Assembly: GCF_020177595.1 (NCBI RefSeq)
Contig: NZ_JAHTBL010000005.1
Span: forward strand, 238,608-302,607
DNA: 64,000 bases
DNA from: Cognatishimia sp. MH4019
GTDB lineage: Bacteria; Pseudomonadota; Alphaproteobacteria; Rhodobacterales; Rhodobacteraceae
Direction of reading: 5' to 3'
The position numbers and the translations under genes were made by a program. The notes under the pieces are model-generated. The model saw only the letters and a list, made by a program, of their open reading frames with translations, had not been told where the DNA came from and made no database searches. How positions within the stretch are numbered: position 1 is the first letter of the stretch; every line of letters starts with the position of its first letter. Shown piece by piece: positions 53,965 to 62,600 of this stretch.

Positions 53965-53985
53965 GGGCGCTCCAAATGAGCGCCC
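53965..53985. terminator. Hairpin downstream of the cold-shock gene
   Basis: GGGCGCT (53965-53971) and AGCGCCC (53979-53985) form a 7-bp stem with a 7-base loop between the two minus-strand genes. No clear U run follows, so terminator function is uncertain. Confidence 0.4.
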
Positions 53986-53996
53986 ACTTGCAAAGA

Positions 53997-54203
53997 TCAG
54001 GCAAGCGCGATGTTGGTTGCGCTTTCGCGGCCATCACGGCCGGCCTCGACGTCGAAGGTCACCTTCTGATCGTCGTTCAGGGTGGTCATGCCCGACTTCT
54101 CGAGTGCGGAGATGTGCAGAAATACATCTTTCCCACCTGTCTCGGGGGCAATAAAGCCAAATCCTTTGGTGGTGTTGAACCATTTCACTGTGCCATTGGC
54201 CAT
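53997..54203 (-). CDS. Cold-shock domain protein (CspA family)
   Basis: A 68-residue single cold-shock domain: NGTVKWFNTTKGFGFIAPE (RNP1) and KDVFLHISALEKSG (RNP2). It binds single-stranded RNA and DNA. The ATG at 54203 gives the family start MANGTVKWFN and has AAGGAAAATTC upstream. A single gene in a stress-gene neighbourhood. Confidence 0.95.
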   Translation of the reverse strand: MANGTVKWFNTTKGFGFIAPETGGKDVFLHISALEKSGMTTLNDDQKVTFDVEAGRDGRESATNIALA

Positions 54204-54459
54204 GTGAATTTTCCTTACTTTATCGCTGCCCACAACATGCGGCAGCCCGGCTTCTCACGACAGTGTCTAGCGCTGCGAGCCAGTGAAGGAAAACAGAGGG
54301 TCGAATGGAGGTCAGTAGCTAAATGCATATGGTGGCCTCTCGGCAGAGTTACAAGGTGCCGGCTAGCTGATCGGCAGCATTTCCTTTGCCAAGAGAGCAT
54401 TGATCCACTATGGATCACAAGCTGCCGGATACCCTGGCAGCCAGAAAAGGAAAGCCAGA

Positions 54460-54594
54460 ATGTCGTTTAACGACTTGGCGAAGAAAGAGGCCGCCGACAA
54501 AAGGGCCTTGCAAGAAAAAGATACGAAACCGCAGACTGCAACCAAACGACCTCCTGAAGCAAAGACCGAGCCGACCGACCCAAAATCAGGTTGA
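54460..54594 (+). CDS. Small hydrophilic protein, MSF(N/K)DL type
   Basis: A 44-residue protein (MSFNDLAKKEAADKRALQEK...) rich in Lys, Pro, Glu and Thr. AAAAGGAAAG lies about 9 bases before the ATG. The protein at 61870 has the same design: MSF-x-DL start, a Lys/Ala middle and a PKSG or PNKT tail. Function unknown. Confidence 0.6.
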   Translation: MSFNDLAKKEAADKRALQEKDTKPQTATKRPPEAKTEPTDPKSG

Positions 54595-54617
54595 GAGGCT
54601 GAGCATTTAGGCTTTTC

Positions 54618-54869
54618 TTATCCAGAGTAATAGGGTCGGCGTTGCGAAAGGTTGCCGCCAACGATGATCTCATTGATCAGTTTGGCGGTTGCCATATGAA
54701 GTTTTTGGTCGGTTTCTGGACCTTGGGCATTCTCGTGGGTCGTTGCCGCATCCCGAAGAATCCCCACAATTTCGCGCTCCGGCAGCAGATTGCGATCTTG
54801 CAAGGCAAGTAGGAGGGCCTCACAAATCGACAAGGCTGCCATGCCTGCGGGGTCTTTTAGGTTTGACAT
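54618..54869 (-). CDS. Small conserved-looking helical protein
   Basis: An 83-residue protein from ATG 54869, with GGAAAGCCCG upstream. It is largely helical (AALSICEALLLALQDRNLLP, ATAKLINEIIVGG). No family name recalled. It is divergent from the Crp/Fnr gene. Confidence 0.65.
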   Translation of the reverse strand: MSNLKDPAGMAALSICEALLLALQDRNLLPEREIVGILRDAATTHENAQGPETDQKLHMATAKLINEIIVGGNLSQRRPYYSG

Positions 54870-55016
54870 CGGGCTTTCCACTTTCGTTCGTTCTACTACG
54901 GCCGGGTTGGGTCTTGATCGTCCTAGACTCACAAAGAGTTTGGTACTCCGTACTGATCGAAAGCAGTCTCAGCGCCGAAATCTTCCTGAAGCATGTGCCC
55001 GGTTCGGGAGGGACCG

Positions 55017-55751
55017 ATGATGAACATCAAAGCCAGTCCACTCACCCAAAAGCTTTCCGCGTTCGTTGCACTGTCGGAGACTGAACTGGCCGTTCTTGAG
55101 CGCTTGCATCAGCGGAGGAAATCTTTCTCTGCAGGTCGCGACTTGGTTCATCAGGGTCAATCCGAACAGGCTGCTTACATCTTGGCGGCGGGTTGGGTCG
55201 TTTCTTACAAGATACAGGCTGACGGGTCGCGGCAGATCGTTGATTTCCAGATACCGGGGGATTTTCTGGGGCTGCGCAGCGTGCTTTTGCACACATCCGA
55301 TCATGGGATTGAGCCAATCGTCGAGATCGAAGCTGCGGAAGTCTTGGTGAGCGATCTTCTGCAAGCCTTTGCAGAGACACCCCGGCTGGCTACGGCCATT
55401 CTCTGGGCCGTGTCGCGGGATGAGGCGATGGTGGTCGAGCATCTGGTTGGGCTGGGGCGGCGCGATGCGGATGCACGCATGGCGCATTTCCTGCTGGAGC
55501 TTGGCGTGAGACTGTCGCTCGTCGGTATGGGAAGTCAGCGCGGCTATCCCTGCCCGCTCACACAGTATCATCTGGGGGATGCGTTGGGGTTGAGCGCCAT
55601 TCACGTCAACCGCGTCCTTCGTAAACTCCGCGAAAGCGGGCTCGTCACGTTTCAGGGCGGGCTTGTCACGTTCGATGACTACGAGGGGCTGGTTGCATTG
55701 GCGGATTTCGATCCGGCCTACCTCGATCAGTCGCGGCCTTTGTTGCCGTGA
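55017..55751 (+). CDS. Crp/Fnr-family regulator
   Basis: A 244-residue regulator from ATG 55017 (GGGAGGGACCG upstream). The N-terminal cyclic-nucleotide-binding-like domain (about 10-130: GRDLVHQGQSEQAAYILAAG, DFQIPGDFLGLRS) is followed by a long dimer helix and an HTH (QYHLGDALGLSAIHVNRVLRKLRESGLV). No FNR-type N-terminal Cys cluster is present, so oxygen sensing by [4Fe-4S] is unlikely; the ligand is unknown. It may control the surrounding stress genes. Confidence 0.92.
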   Translation: MMNIKASPLTQKLSAFVALSETELAVLERLHQRRKSFSAGRDLVHQGQSEQAAYILAAGWVVSYKIQADGSRQIVDFQIPGDFLGLRSVLLHTSDHGIEPIVEIEAAEVLVSDLLQAFAETPRLATAILWAVSRDEAMVVEHLVGLGRRDADARMAHFLLELGVRLSLVGMGSQRGYPCPLTQYHLGDALGLSAIHVNRVLRKLRESGLVTFQGGLVTFDDYEGLVALADFDPAYLDQSRPLLP

Positions 55752-55882
55752 CATAGTACGAAGGTCAACTGCGCGGGAAAAGCACCAATTCGCTTCGGCT
55801 GTGCCAATGACCGCTTGTCTTCAGCATCAACCTTGTCCGGAACTCGTTGACAGCATCTCAAAGTTTGAAGGACATTAAGTGA

Positions 55883-56587
55883 ATGAAAGAGAAAATCATC
55901 TCCGAGATTAAGCGCCTAGCACTTGAACTTGGCGAAGCGCCGGGCAATCGAACGTTCGTGAGCGAGACGGGAATAAAGGAGAGCGAGTGGAAAGGTATTT
56001 TTTGGGCGCGCTGGGGTGACGCGCTTGTAGATGCCGGACTGCAGCCAAATAATATTCAACAAAGGCACGAGGATGAGTTTCTACTTCGGAAGTATTGCGA
56101 AGCGACGCTGCACTTTAAAAGGCCTCCCACGAAGCCCGAGATGCGTATGTATGCGAAACAGGTTGACGGATTCCCATCCTACACAACTATGCAAAAGCGC
56201 TTTGGGTCCATGGCCAACATTAGGCAGCAGGCGCGTACTTGGGCTGGCGAGCATGAAGCATTCTCTGGTGTTTTGCGGCTAATTCAACCTGCCGATGCGA
56301 CAACTCGCTTAGATACCAATCCCGTTACCAGCGATGGATGGGTGTATCTGCTCCAATCAGGTGCTCATTACAAGATTGGGCGAGGTCAAGAGTTGGAGCG
56401 GCGCGTGAAACAAATCAGTGTCGCGCTGCCAGAAAAAGTCGAATTGGTTCATTCAATCAAGACAGATGATCCATCAGGGATCGAGACGTACTGGCACAAT
56501 CGTTTCAAAGACAAGCGCCTCAATGGAGAGTGGTTCGCTTTGTCTCCGTCAGAGGTGAGAGCCTTCAAAAGACGCAAGTTTCAGTAG
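55883..56587 (+). CDS. GIY-YIG protein with homing-endonuclease-associated repeats
   Basis: A 234-residue protein. The N-terminal 130 residues have two repeats of the homing-endonuclease-associated kind (KRLALELGEAPGNRTFVSETG; EATLHFKRPPTKPEMRMYAKQ). The C-terminus is a T5orf172-type GIY-YIG domain: GWVYLLQSGAHYKIGRGQELERRVKQI, ETYWHNRFKDKRLNGEWFAL. It is not related in layout to the operon protein at 12382. Function uncertain. Confidence 0.8.
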   Translation: MKEKIISEIKRLALELGEAPGNRTFVSETGIKESEWKGIFWARWGDALVDAGLQPNNIQQRHEDEFLLRKYCEATLHFKRPPTKPEMRMYAKQVDGFPSYTTMQKRFGSMANIRQQARTWAGEHEAFSGVLRLIQPADATTRLDTNPVTSDGWVYLLQSGAHYKIGRGQELERRVKQISVALPEKVELVHSIKTDDPSGIETYWHNRFKDKRLNGEWFALSPSEVRAFKRRKFQ

Positions 56588-56724
56588 CTTTGTTTGAATC
56601 GGACGTTCCTTCGGGTTGCCGCATCGAACAATTTGGGCTCGAAACGGACTTGCGGCGGTGCAGCATCTATATCGCGAAACTTCGATCCGGCCTGTCTCGA
56701 ACGGTCGCGGCCTCTTCTGCCGTG

Positions 56725-56750
56725 AAAAAGCCGCCCGAAACATGGGCGGC
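56725..56750 (-). terminator. Rho-independent terminator
   Basis: GCCGCCC (56730-56736) and GGGCGGC (56744-56750) form the stem; AAAAA at 56725-56729 supplies the U run on the minus strand. It follows the small gene at 56780-56980. Confidence 0.8.
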
Positions 56751-56779
56751 CCTGTCGTCTTTTCACAGGCATACCGACA

Positions 56780-56980
56780 TTACATCAGAGCACGGCTTGC
56801 TTCCTTGAGTTCCTTGTGGGCCTCTTCGTCGTTTTCGGCTTCATGGGCCTTTTCGGCGGCTTGGTAATGCTTCAAAGCTGTGGCTTTCTTGGAGCCTTCG
56901 GGGGCCTTGTCATAGGCGGCCTTGACGGACGCCATATGTTTCACAGTCTGGTTTTCCGCGGTTTGGTTTTCTTCATTCAT
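56780..56980 (-). CDS. Small acidic helical protein
   Basis: A 66-residue protein (MNEENQTAENQTVKHMASVK...) dominated by charged helices (ALKHYQAAEKAHEAENDEEAH). AAAGGA precedes the start. A clear terminator follows. Unknown function; resembles small stress-induced proteins in Rhodobacterales. Confidence 0.7.
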   Translation of the reverse strand: MNEENQTAENQTVKHMASVKAAYDKAPEGSKKATALKHYQAAEKAHEAENDEEAHKELKEASRALM

Positions 56981-57148
56981 GGAATTGTCCTTTCCTGGAC
57001 GGTCCGAGAATAAGAGGCGCAGAATTCATACAGTTCTATTGAGGAACTGCATGTGCCCCGCGCCTCTGAGCTACTCAAAATAACCACCATGACTTTCGGT
57101 GGACTGGTTCACCTATCCAGTTTCTCAGTGTCCTTGCACTGACGCAGG

Positions 57149-57565
57149 TTAGCCCGTCTGAACCAGTTTGAGGACCAACGCTAGAACAACAGCTCCAACG
57201 AGGGCCACCGTTGTCCAAGAGATTGATATTTTAGGAGAATTATTGGCACCTGCTTCGCATGGCTTCGAGACGCGGAGCGGCGCGCGTTTTGGCAGCAGTA
57301 AAACCAGCTTCGCCGCTCTGCCCTCGCTTGCCAAAGCCAGCGCCGGAATATCGGTAATCGCTTCAAAATGCGTTGTCAGCCGAACTTGCGCGTCCTCCCG
57401 AGCCAGATGTGCAAGCTCACGCGCCTCGGTCCACGGCTCGAGGTCAAGGCGTGCAAGAGCTGACAAGACCGTCACGGCGGCACCGGTTCTGTCTTCACCC
57501 ACTTGCGCGTAAAGGAAGGCATCGTAGTCGCTGCCATCGGGGTGGAGAACATCTGAGGCGGACAT
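57149..57565 (-). CDS. Hypothetical tail-anchored protein
   Basis: A 138-residue protein from ATG 57565 (GAAAGGAAACAC upstream). The soluble part (about 1-110) has VLSALARLDLEPWTEARELA and a PALALASEGRAAKLVLLLP stretch; the C-terminus is one membrane helix (TTVALVGAVVLALVLKLV). Unknown function. Confidence 0.7.
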   Translation of the reverse strand: MSASDVLHPDGSDYDAFLYAQVGEDRTGAAVTVLSALARLDLEPWTEARELAHLAREDAQVRLTTHFEAITDIPALALASEGRAAKLVLLLPKRAPLRVSKPCEAGANNSPKISISWTTVALVGAVVLALVLKLVQTG

Positions 57566-57801
57566 GTGTTTCCTTTCGGCGTGAGGATCATTCGATAACT
57601 CGCACGCAGGTGTCTGAAGCCGCGAAACGGCTTTACCTCTTACCCTGACAGCAAAGAACCGGGCGGGGGCTAACCTCGATCAGCTTCATCCCGCGCGAGT
57701 TCGGATAGTGTGCACTCAATTGCCTTGCCTTGGCGTTTTTTTCGACGTTCGCCACGACGGCGACGGCGGAAAGTCCAGCATCTTTTCAATGGAGACCCGG
57801 G

Positions 57802-58116
57802 ATGCTCACGCGTTCGACCAGATCAATGGTGACGTTTTCCAACGACTTCATGATTGGCGAGAGCCAGCGTGAGTTTCTGGCAGGAACGTACGAAATCCTT
57901 GTCGAGGAAGAGCTCCTACAAGGCCTCAGCTTCGAGGCTTACCGGCGCACCGGGACATACTTGATGGTCCAGGGGCGCGGGAGCAATGCGGGTCAGACGA
58001 CGATGAAAATGACCACACAGGAGGATCTGGAACATGCAATGGAATGTGATCGGGCCCTCTCCGAAACGAACAAACACAGCGAAGCGGCGCTTTCCCCGCA
58101 AAAGGACACAACATGA
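57802..58116 (+). CDS. Hypothetical protein (EILVEEE type)
   Basis: A 104-residue protein from ATG 57802. The N-terminal region (TFSNDFMIGESQREFLAGTYEILVEEELLQGLSFE) has the same arrangement as the start of the protein at 62079 (FDRPFKLPGFDETLPAGEYDIETE), suggesting related folds. The stop overlaps the next ATG (58113-58116). Function unknown. Confidence 0.7.
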   Translation: MLTRSTRSMVTFSNDFMIGESQREFLAGTYEILVEEELLQGLSFEAYRRTGTYLMVQGRGSNAGQTTMKMTTQEDLEHAMECDRALSETNKHSEAALSPQKDTT

Positions 58117-58466
58117 CCACACCTGAATGGCTAAAACCCGGCATCTACGGCGCGCTCCTTGGCGCGGCGTTTGTCGGCATCGTTGGATTTTCCTGGGGCG
58201 GCTGGACGACCGGAGGCGGCGCCGAGGAAATGGCCAACAATATGGCGCAGGAGGAGGTGATCGCGGCGCTCGTGCCCGTCTGCCTCGATATGTCCCGCAC
58301 CGACAATCAACGCGTTGCAAAATTGGCTACGATCCGCGAGGCATCGTCCTTCAAGCGACGTGACGCTGTCATGGCAGCAGGCTGGGCGACGATGCCTGGA
58401 TCAGATGGCCCGAACCGCGAACTGGCACAGGCTTGCATCGAAGGCCTCGACCTTGATGCATCGTAG
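58113..58466 (+). CDS. Hypothetical protein with N-terminal membrane helix
   Basis: A 117-residue protein. A membrane segment at about residues 10-30 (GIYGALLGAAFVGIVGFSWGG) is followed by a helical periplasmic or cytoplasmic tail with two Cys (VPVCLDMS, QACIEGL). It overlaps its neighbours at both ends (ATGA upstream, 11 bases downstream), so it is part of a three-gene unit. Confidence 0.7.
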   Translation: MTTPEWLKPGIYGALLGAAFVGIVGFSWGGWTTGGGAEEMANNMAQEEVIAALVPVCLDMSRTDNQRVAKLATIREASSFKRRDAVMAAGWATMPGSDGPNRELAQACIEGLDLDAS

Positions 58467-59289
58467 TGACCTAAAACTCTCGCCCGTTTCGTCCAAGGGC
58501 ACCGTAGGCGTGCTTGCCACGGTGTCTTTCACGGAATTCCTTGCGCTCTCCTTCGTCGCGCTCGTTACGATCGGATCGCCGTCTTTCGCCCAATCTCAAT
58601 CGGCCCCGATGCCCGCGAATGCGCAGCCCAGAAGCTATGGCGAGGGATGGGAATGTGATCGTGGGTACCGGCGTGACGACGATGCCTGCCTTGCCGTCAT
58701 CGTTCCGGAGAACGCCTATGGCACCAACCGGACCTATGGCAACGGCTGGGCGTGTCTGCACGGATTTCAGGAGGTCGATGGCGCGACTTGTCTAGAGGTC
58801 GTCGTGCCCGATGGCGGATTTCTCGACCCGTCGGGCCAAAGATGGAACTGCCTTCGTGGCTACATGAAGGTCGACGACATTTGCCTCGAAGTCGTTGTGC
58901 CGGACAATGCGTATCTGTCAGCTGACTCCTATGGCGCCGCTTGGCTCTGCAACCGTGGCTACCAGGTCGAAGGCGACACATGTGTCGCGATTCAGGTCCC
59001 GGAGAACGCCTTTCTGAACGCGTCGTCCTATGGCCAGCCCTGGACATGTGAGCGGGGCTACTTCGAACGTGATGACACCTGCGAGGCTGTTGTCGTCCCG
59101 GAGAATGCCTATTTCGACGATGCGAGCTATGGCCCGGGCTGGAAGTGTCATCGCGGTTTTTCAGAGTCCGACGACGGCTGCGCAGAGATCATCCTCCCTG
59201 ACAATGCGCATTTAGACAGATCGGGAAACCGGTGGGAGTGCCACAGGAACTTTCAGCGCTCGCAAGGACGTTGCGTCCTGAACGACTAG
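58456..59289 (+). CDS. Secreted protein with seven tandem Cys repeats
   Basis: A 277-residue protein from ATG 58456. A hydrophobic stretch ending PSFAQ (about residues 25-46) acts as the signal peptide. The mature part is seven repeats of about 32 residues with the pattern YG-x-GW-x-C-x-RGY-x6-D-x-C-x-E/A-V-V-x-VP-(E/D)NA. Each repeat has two Cys, one after W and one before the VPENAY stretch, so intrarepeat disulphides are likely. The last repeat is truncated after RCVLND. No known enzymatic motif. Confidence 0.8.
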   Translation: MHRSDLKLSPVSSKGTVGVLATVSFTEFLALSFVALVTIGSPSFAQSQSAPMPANAQPRSYGEGWECDRGYRRDDDACLAVIVPENAYGTNRTYGNGWACLHGFQEVDGATCLEVVVPDGGFLDPSGQRWNCLRGYMKVDDICLEVVVPDNAYLSADSYGAAWLCNRGYQVEGDTCVAIQVPENAFLNASSYGQPWTCERGYFERDDTCEAVVVPENAYFDDASYGPGWKCHRGFSESDDGCAEIILPDNAHLDRSGNRWECHRNFQRSQGRCVLND

Positions 59290-59378
59290 CGCTCGCAACT
59301 AGAACCGAAACGCGGCTCACCCGCCCGAACGCTTCATGTGATCGAAACCGGGAAAACCCGCTTGGCAAAGGAATAATC

Positions 59379-60578
59379 ATGGAATCGGACAATGCAGAAA
59401 ACACGATGACAAGGCTGTCAAGCATGGGTCCGCAAGCTCCGCCTGACATGTCCGCGTCCGGCCGGTGTCTTGCCACCAAAGCTGTCACAAAAGGGGTGCC
59501 CACAGCGGTTGTCTATTGCGAGGGGAACTTTGGGCAGATCGACGGCAAGACCGCAAACGGGCTTGTCCGTCACAGCCAAGCTTACCGCATTCTTTCGGTC
59601 ATTGACAGCGAACTTGAAGGGCGAGACAGCGGGCAGGTGCTGGACAATGTTAGTAACGCAATCCCCATCGTTGAAGATCTCGTGGCTGCGGTTACGCGTG
59701 AAGTGCATACACCCGATACTTTGATTTACGGGATGGCCCCTTCAACGGGCAAGATGTCCGCTACGGATCGAGAGATCGTGCTGGATGCAATCGCACACGG
59801 CATGAACATCGTCAGCGGTCTGCACGAATTCCTTGGCGATGATCCCGAGATTTCAAACGCCGCTGATGCGGCCAACGTGACGATCCGAGATATTCGCAAG
59901 CCCCGACCAAGCAAGGACATGCGCTTGTTTGACGGAAGCGTGTCGGAGATGAAGGCAGTTCGCATTGCCGTACTGGGAACGGATTGTGCAATTGGCAAGC
60001 GGACGACAGCGACCATTCTGGCCAGGGAGCTGAACGCGCGTGGTATCAAGACCGTCCTCGTCGGCACCGGCCAGACGGGACTTATGCAGGGCGCAAAATA
60101 CGGGATCGCCATGGACGCCGTACCACCGCAGTTTTGCTGCGGGGAACTTGAACGTGTGATTGTCGCGGCGTCTGAGGGTGAAGACCCGGATGTCATCCTG
60201 ATCGAAGGACAAGGCGCGCTCAGCCATCCGGCCTTTTGCACGTCGGCGTTCATTTTGCGCGGCAGCCAGCCGCAGGCGGTCGTTCTTCAACATGCGCCGA
60301 AGCGTGCCCATCGATGCGATTTTCCTTCCATGCCGATGCCCGAGCCGAAAAGCGAGATTGTCCTCATCGAAGCTTTTGCTGACACACGGGTGATTGGTAT
60401 CACGCTCAATCACGAAGCGATGACGGGCACCGAGGTTATTCGTGCGATTGACAGTCTTTCACGCGACCTCGGCATTCCGGTGACGGACGCGCTGACCCGG
60501 CCGGAAGTACACCTGAGCGACATGGTCCTGACCGCCTTTCCGCAGTTGCGACCTGCGCCTCTCGTGGCCGCGGAATGA
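59379..60578 (+). CDS. DUF1611 P-loop protein
   Basis: A 399-residue protein from ATG 59379 (AAAGGAATAATC upstream). The N-terminal domain is Rossmann-like; the C-terminal DUF1611 domain has a P-loop-like GTDCAIGKRTTATILAREL and LVGTGQTGLMQGAKYG, then LIEGQGALSHPA. Family members are linked to D-amino-acid (D-glutamate) catabolism, including proteins called DgcN. The ATGA overlap with the racemase gene (60575-60578) supports a joint pathway. Confidence 0.8.
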   Translation: MESDNAENTMTRLSSMGPQAPPDMSASGRCLATKAVTKGVPTAVVYCEGNFGQIDGKTANGLVRHSQAYRILSVIDSELEGRDSGQVLDNVSNAIPIVEDLVAAVTREVHTPDTLIYGMAPSTGKMSATDREIVLDAIAHGMNIVSGLHEFLGDDPEISNAADAANVTIRDIRKPRPSKDMRLFDGSVSEMKAVRIAVLGTDCAIGKRTTATILARELNARGIKTVLVGTGQTGLMQGAKYGIAMDAVPPQFCCGELERVIVAASEGEDPDVILIEGQGALSHPAFCTSAFILRGSQPQAVVLQHAPKRAHRCDFPSMPMPEPKSEIVLIEAFADTRVIGITLNHEAMTGTEVIRAIDSLSRDLGIPVTDALTRPEVHLSDMVLTAFPQLRPAPLVAAE

Positions 60579-61696
60579 CCTCGCCGCGGGTGGAAATCGA
60601 TCTTGGCAAGATCCAGGCAAACGCGCGATGTCTCGTCCGTCGCCTTGGCGACTATGGAATCTCGGTCACCGGCGTGACAAAGGCCGTCTGCGGGCAACCT
60701 GACGTGGCCGAGGCGATGCTGGACGGCGGCGTTGCCGGTCTGGCCGACGCCCGAATCAAGAACGTCGTTCGGATGCGGACCGCGGGGATCAATTGCCCAA
60801 TTTCGATGATCCGCGCTCCACTGGTGAGCGAGATGGAAAACGTCATCCAGCATTGTGACGCAAGCTACAACACAGATATGGACACAATCCTCAAGCTTGG
60901 GGCAGCAGCCAAGCAACAGGGCACCTCGCACGATGTCATCCTGATGGTCGAAATGGGAGATATGCGCGAAGGCATCTTGCCCGAGAGCCTTAACGACTTC
61001 GCCGCTCGCGTCATCGCAACACCCGGTGTTGCGCTCAAAGGCATCGCTGCGAATTTCGCCTGCATGGACAACGTGGCACCGACGGCAGATGACATGGCCG
61101 CGCTATCGCGACTGGCCGATAATGTCGAAGGCGCCTGCGGACCGTTTGTCGCGCTCGTGTCAGGAGGTGGCTCGGCCAATTTGCCATGGGCGCTCGGTGA
61201 AGGTTCAACCGGGCGGATCAACAACCTCCGCCTGGGTGAGGCGATCCTGTTGGGCACCGACCCCGCAACAGGGCATCCGATCTCTGGCCTTCATACCGAT
61301 GCCTTTGCGTTATATGCCGAGGTGATCGAAACAAGAAATAAACCAAGCGCAATACTACCTGCGTCAATTGCTCCGGAGCTCGGGGGGCTCAGATTGGTTC
61401 GGAATGATGTCCTCCGAACCCGAACGATCCTTGCTGTCGGGCAGCAAGACACCGACACAAACGGCCTTACGTTTCCCACAGAAATTACGTTCATCGGCGC
61501 GACCAGCGACCACGCCGTTGTCGACACGACCAAATCCGCTGTCTCTGTCGGGTCCGAGATGAAGATAGGCATGAACTACAGCGCCCTTATGCGGGCGATG
61601 AGCGCCCCGAATGTCGCCAAGGTTGTTCATGGCAAGCAAAAGATGAACGGCCGTTCCAAGCACTGCGAAATCCAACCCTACCTGACGCTGGTATGA
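60575..61696 (+). CDS. Alanine/ornithine racemase-family PLP enzyme
   Basis: A 373-residue protein of the alanine racemase N-terminal family, close to ornithine racemase-type sequences: RVEIDLGKIQANARCL, VTGVTKAVCGQPDVAEAML (catalytic Lys), NCPISMIRAPL, LVSGGGSANLPW and GRINNLRLGEAILLG. It presumably racemises an amino acid with PLP; the substrate is not clear. Translationally coupled to the DUF1611 gene. Confidence 0.85.
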   Translation: MTSPRVEIDLGKIQANARCLVRRLGDYGISVTGVTKAVCGQPDVAEAMLDGGVAGLADARIKNVVRMRTAGINCPISMIRAPLVSEMENVIQHCDASYNTDMDTILKLGAAAKQQGTSHDVILMVEMGDMREGILPESLNDFAARVIATPGVALKGIAANFACMDNVAPTADDMAALSRLADNVEGACGPFVALVSGGGSANLPWALGEGSTGRINNLRLGEAILLGTDPATGHPISGLHTDAFALYAEVIETRNKPSAILPASIAPELGGLRLVRNDVLRTRTILAVGQQDTDTNGLTFPTEITFIGATSDHAVVDTTKSAVSVGSEMKIGMNYSALMRAMSAPNVAKVVHGKQKMNGRSKHCEIQPYLTLV

Positions 61697-61869
61697 CGCC
61701 CAGATGATCGCCCGCGGGGCCTACGAAGGTCATATGCCGCGGACATAACCGACACCGCGCCATAGTAAAGTGGCCGGTCAATACACACATACATATCAGC
61801 CGCATTCGAGAATCCGAGCCTGTTCGAGGCCCGAAAATTCCAGCGGAAAACCCCAAAAGGATGAAGCGC

Positions 61870-62007
61870 ATGTCTTTCAAAGACCTGACGACCAGAGCTG
61901 CTGCCATACTGAAATCCAAACCTGCGGAACCGTTGAAGAAAGAACCAGCAATCAAGGCGCCGGACACTGCTGCGAAACCGGGTTCTCCGGGTCCGAATAA
62001 AACCTGA
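61870..62007 (+). CDS. Small hydrophilic protein, MSF(N/K)DL type
   Basis: A 45-residue protein (MSFKDLTTRAAAILKSKPAE...) ending PGPNKT. AAAAGGATG lies about 8 bases upstream; an in-frame ATG at 61861 is also possible. Same pattern as the protein at 54460. Unknown function. Confidence 0.6.
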   Translation: MSFKDLTTRAAAILKSKPAEPLKKEPAIKAPDTAAKPGSPGPNKT

Positions 62008-62078
62008 AGCATGCACCGCAAGGGGTTGGTTTTGCTCCATGCCGTGGAACAGCAACTCAATTGAAAGGATCAAACGCA

Positions 62079-62600
62079 ATGGATGACCAAACAGCCAAGA
62101 CAGTCGCGGTTTTTGACCGGCCTTTCAAACTTCCCGGCTTCGACGAAACGCTTCCCGCCGGTGAGTATGATATAGAGACAGAACTCGCCTCACCGCCCGA
62201 TCACAAGGATCCTCAAGCCTGGAAGGCCTCTGTCTTGGTCCATCTGCATGCACGCCTGTCCCATCCGGGATTGACGCGAAGCCTGTCCGTGTCGCTGGCC
62301 GATCTCGACCATGCCCGCGCGAAAGACAAACTGTCCGGAAAGGACCTCTCACAGGTCTTTCTGGAAGACATGCTGGCCGATCCGATGGTGCAACTGGTCA
62401 TGCAGGCAGACGGGGTGTCGGAGGCGCATTTGCGCCATCTCTACTCGGGATCGCGGACGGCTCAGACTGACATGGATGACGCGGACGCTGAGACCGAAAA
62501 CGCAACAGCGCAGGGGGCTTCGCGGGACGCTTCAGACATTCATGACGCCGAGAATGAAGGGATGCCGTGCCGACCGCGCACTTCATCCGTTTTTGTATGA
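62079..62600 (+). CDS. Hypothetical protein related to the protein at 57802
   Basis: A 173-residue protein from ATG 62079 (TTGAAAGGATC upstream). N-terminal FDRPFKLPGFDETLPAGEYDIETE resembles the start of the 57802 protein, followed by a helical middle and an acidic C-terminus. The stop overlaps the next ATG (ATGA, 62597-62600). Function unknown. Confidence 0.7.
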   Translation: MDDQTAKTVAVFDRPFKLPGFDETLPAGEYDIETELASPPDHKDPQAWKASVLVHLHARLSHPGLTRSLSVSLADLDHARAKDKLSGKDLSQVFLEDMLADPMVQLVMQADGVSEAHLRHLYSGSRTAQTDMDDADAETENATAQGASRDASDIHDAENEGMPCRPRTSSVFV

